Position numbers and translations under genes: made by a program. From Halopelagius inordinatus (GTDB lineage Archaea; Halobacteriota; Halobacteria; Halobacteriales; Haloferacaceae): DNA of 64,000 bases. Positions 62,344 through 64,000 of this stretch are shown in pieces. The stretch is from positions 656,881 through 720,880 of the forward strand of contig NZ_FOOQ01000002.1 of assembly GCF_900113245.1 (NCBI RefSeq), written 5' to 3'. The first letter of the stretch is position 1. Every line of letters starts with the position of its first letter. The notes under the pieces are model-generated. The model did no database searches, had not been told where the DNA came from, and was given only the letters and a program-made list of their open reading frames with translations.

Positions 62344-62492
62344 ACTACCCGTAGAGAGTCCTAGATGAAAAACGTCGCGCCGCCCGTTTAACGACCCCAT
62401 AACCACGAACGTGCATATAAAATCCATCGTTAACGGGGTTGGTGAGCACGGAAGTGGAAGCTTACTTGTGCGATGGGGAACCACCGACGCGC

Positions 62493-63515
62493 ATGACCAG
62501 CGTGAAGGAGTTCCGAGTCGAGGAGACGCCGACGCCCGACGAACTCGGACGGGGGCGGTTCGTCTTCACCGACCAGTACTCCGTGTTCGACTGGGGAGAG
62601 ATGCCCGACCACGTCGGTGGGAAGGGCGCGTCCCTCTGTACGATGGGCGCGCACAACTTCGAACTCCTCGACGTGAACCACGTTCCGACGCACTACGTGG
62701 GCGTAATCGAAGACGGCGAGGTGAGAGAACTCGGCGAGTGCAAGCGGCCGCCGACGGAGATGGCTATCGAACTCACGCAGGTGCCCGACCTGCCGTTCCT
62801 CGGAGACGGTGCGTACGACTACGACGCCTACCGCGAGGCGGCGGGCGAGAACTACCTGATTCCGCTCGAAATCGTCTTCCGCAACACCGTCCCCGTCGGG
62901 TCGAGTCTCCGCACGCGAGGGTCGCCCCGAGAGTACGGCCTCGATTCGACCGAATGGCCCGACGAGGCGGTCGAACTCCCCGAACCGGTCGTCGAGTTCT
63001 CCACCAAGTACGAAGAGAGAGACCGCTATCTGGACCGCGAGGAGGCGGACCGAATCGCCGGTGCCGCCGACGTCGACCGACTCGAAGAACTCGCTCTCGC
63101 CGTCAACCACATCCTCAACGGCCGCGCGGAACGCGGCGGGTTCGTCCACGAAGACGGGAAGATAGAGTGTCTGTACCACGAGGGGACGATCAAAGTCGCG
63201 GACGTGGTCGGAACATTCGACGAGAACCGCTTTTCCTACGACGGTCAGGAGGTGTCGAAAGAGGTCGTCCGCCAGTACTACAAGCGCGCGGACCCCGAGT
63301 GGGTCGAAGCCGTCTCCGAGGCGAAGTCGCGCGCCGACGCCGAGGGCGTCGCCGACTGGCGGTCGCTCTGCGAACGCGACCCCGACCCCTTGCCGGCGGA
63401 CGTCCTCGACGCGGTTTCGGAGATGTACGCCGCCGGGACGAACGCCTACACGGGCGCGGAGTGGTTCGACGCGCCAGACATCGCCGACGCCGTCGAACGC
63501 GTCCGAAGCCTCTGA
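62493..63515 (+). CDS. purC: phosphoribosylaminoimidazolesuccinocarboxamide synthase PurC
   Basis: A 340-residue SAICAR synthase that joins CAIR and aspartate with ATP in purine biosynthesis. It begins [20 protein letters not shown]. Segments include [37 protein letters not shown] (substrate site) and [15 protein letters not shown]. It is longer than bacterial PurC, as is usual in haloarchaea. ATG 62493 is preferred over an upstream GTG/ATG that would give [10 protein letters not shown]. Confidence 0.9.
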   Translation: MTSVKEFRVEETPTPDELGRGRFVFTDQYSVFDWGEMPDHVGGKGASLCTMGAHNFELLDVNHVPTHYVGVIEDGEVRELGECKRPPTEMAIELTQVPDLPFLGDGAYDYDAYREAAGENYLIPLEIVFRNTVPVGSSLRTRGSPREYGLDSTEWPDEAVELPEPVVEFSTKYEERDRYLDREEADRIAGAADVDRLEELALAVNHILNGRAERGGFVHEDGKIECLYHEGTIKVADVVGTFDENRFSYDGQEVSKEVVRQYYKRADPEWVEAVSEAKSRADAEGVADWRSLCERDPDPLPADVLDAVSEMYAAGTNAYTGAEWFDAPDIADAVERVRSL

Positions 63516-63519
63516 GACG

Positions 63520-63756
63520 CTACTCGACCCACGACTGGACGAGGCGGACCGCTCTCTCGCCCAGTCCGGCGGCACCGACGACGGTGAGAACGCCCGCACC
63601 GGCGAGGGCCGTCCACGGCAGAACGTCGAGTCTGGGGGCGAAACTGGCGTGCGCGCCGACGAGTAGTACGGTGACGAACAGCCATCCGCCGTAGAGGACG
63701 AACGCGAGTCGGCGGAGTCCGGAGTTCACGACAGGGTCTAGCCGTTCGCTCGGCAA
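63520..63756 (-). CDS. small membrane protein (78 aa)
   Basis: Starts MPSERLDPVVNSGLRRLAFV and has two hydrophobic helices (FVLYGGWLFVTVLLVGAHAS; DVLPWTALAGAGVLTVVGAA) with a short tail. It converges with purC (4-nt gap). No family recognised. Confidence 0.6.
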   Translation of the reverse strand: MPSERLDPVVNSGLRRLAFVLYGGWLFVTVLLVGAHASFAPRLDVLPWTALAGAGVLTVVGAAGLGERAVRLVQSWVE

Positions 63757-63812
63757 ATGCGTGGCGACGACGTGACAGAAGAGCTTTCACTCCGTTATTC
63801 GAGCGTGTGTTC

Positions 63813-64000
63813 GTGTGTCCGCTATCCCGCCGCCGCGCCCTCGCCGCCGTCGGAAGCGCCGCCGCTTTCGGGACCGCGGGCTGTCTCGGCCTGCGCGACC
63901 GCTACGTCCCACGCACGCACGAACGAGACGCCGACCTGTCGGGCGACGACGGCCCCTGGCCGACGCTGGGTCACGACGCCCGCCGGACAGCGTCGGTCGC
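63813..64000 (+). CDS. Tat lipoprotein with PQQ-type beta-propeller (3' end outside window)
   Basis: GTG 63813 opens the frame VCPLSRRRALAAVGSAAAFG and then TAGC, a twin-arginine signal followed by a lipobox. After it, DGPWPTLGHDARRTAS is the first blade of a PQQ-like beta-propeller (W-P-x-x-G-x-x-x-R-T pattern), as in haloarchaeal BamB-like proteins. It would be exported folded and anchored to the membrane by lipid. The rest of the gene is outside the window. GTG 63807 is another possible start. Confidence 0.7.
   Translation, partial: MCPLSRRRALAAVGSAAAFGTAGCLGLRDRYVPRTHERDADLSGDDGPWPTLGHDARRTASV

Noticed and set aside
1-64000. CRISPR array, prophage or insertion sequence
   Set aside because: No regularly spaced repeats, no transposase, integrase or terminase motifs were seen on either strand.

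Overview
The window is chromosomal DNA from a haloarchaeon (class Halobacteria; a Haloferacaceae-like genus is my guess). The evidence is a GC-rich coding sequence with very acidic predicted proteins, many TATA-type promoters placed 25-30 nt before the start codon (leaderless genes), and archaeal or haloarchaeal marker genes: CetZ tubulin, F420 biosynthesis genes cofC/cofG/cofH, a fused siroheme decarboxylase, aIF2-beta with a TRAM domain, an ERCC4 nuclease and a class II tRNA-Leu. I saw no insertion sequence, CRISPR array, rRNA or integrase.

Layout. 1-2.1 kb: the 5' part of an MrpA/NuoL-like antiporter subunit, a tiny membrane protein and a DUF892 ferritin-like protein, followed by AT-rich DNA with a histidine-kinase remnant. 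2.6-3.4 kb: a decay zone in which an IclR regulator that has lost its DNA-binding domain abuts a truncated, frameshifted ADP-ribosylglycohydrolase. 3.7-9.2 kb: a sugar-acid catabolic cluster (DUF1537 kinase, ApnO-like NAD dehydrogenase, class I aldolase, divergent triosephosphate isomerase paralogue, GntP permease), with an inverted repeat around the permease's TATA element. 9.8-35.5 kb: mostly single housekeeping or conserved genes (YihY/BrkB protein, ERCC4 nuclease, aldo/keto reductases, GNAT with zinc ribbon, ATP-grasp, FNT channel, CBS-HPF fusion, membrane spermidine-synthase-like protein, PhoX-like Tat phosphatase, voltage-gated-type K+ channel, nucleoside hydrolase, aIF2-beta, ZIP transporter, UspA, MsrB, RAD55-like ATPase).

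35.7-46.5 kb: redox and signalling genes (FAD amine-oxidase-like protein, peroxiredoxin, Rieske fusion protein, PHP phosphoesterase, MEDS histidine kinase with a dead response regulator behind it), siroheme decarboxylase, a TrpD2-like transferase, an aspartoacylase-like protein, cyclophilin, a three-Cys ferredoxin and tRNA-Leu(UAA). 46.7-54.6 kb: a chemotaxis transducer, a candidate structured ncRNA, a TrkA protein flanked by two stand-alone RAM-domain proteins, an orphan E1-alpha, thymidylate kinase and an NDUFA9-like SDR. 54.8-60.9 kb: cetZ overlapping a membrane-anchored exported protein, then the F420 genes. 61-64 kb: a DUF5518-like protein, Sir2, purC and the start of a Tat lipoprotein with a PQQ-type propeller.

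Functionally the most coherent units are the sugar-acid cluster, the cetZ pair, the F420 group, and the TrkA/RAM group. The strongest candidates for under-described biology are the sugar-acid cluster, the CBS-HPF fusion (a predicted ribosome-hibernation factor), the Rieske fusion protein, the structured RNA near 49.5 kb, and two short leader ORFs whose stop codons overlap the start of the downstream gene.
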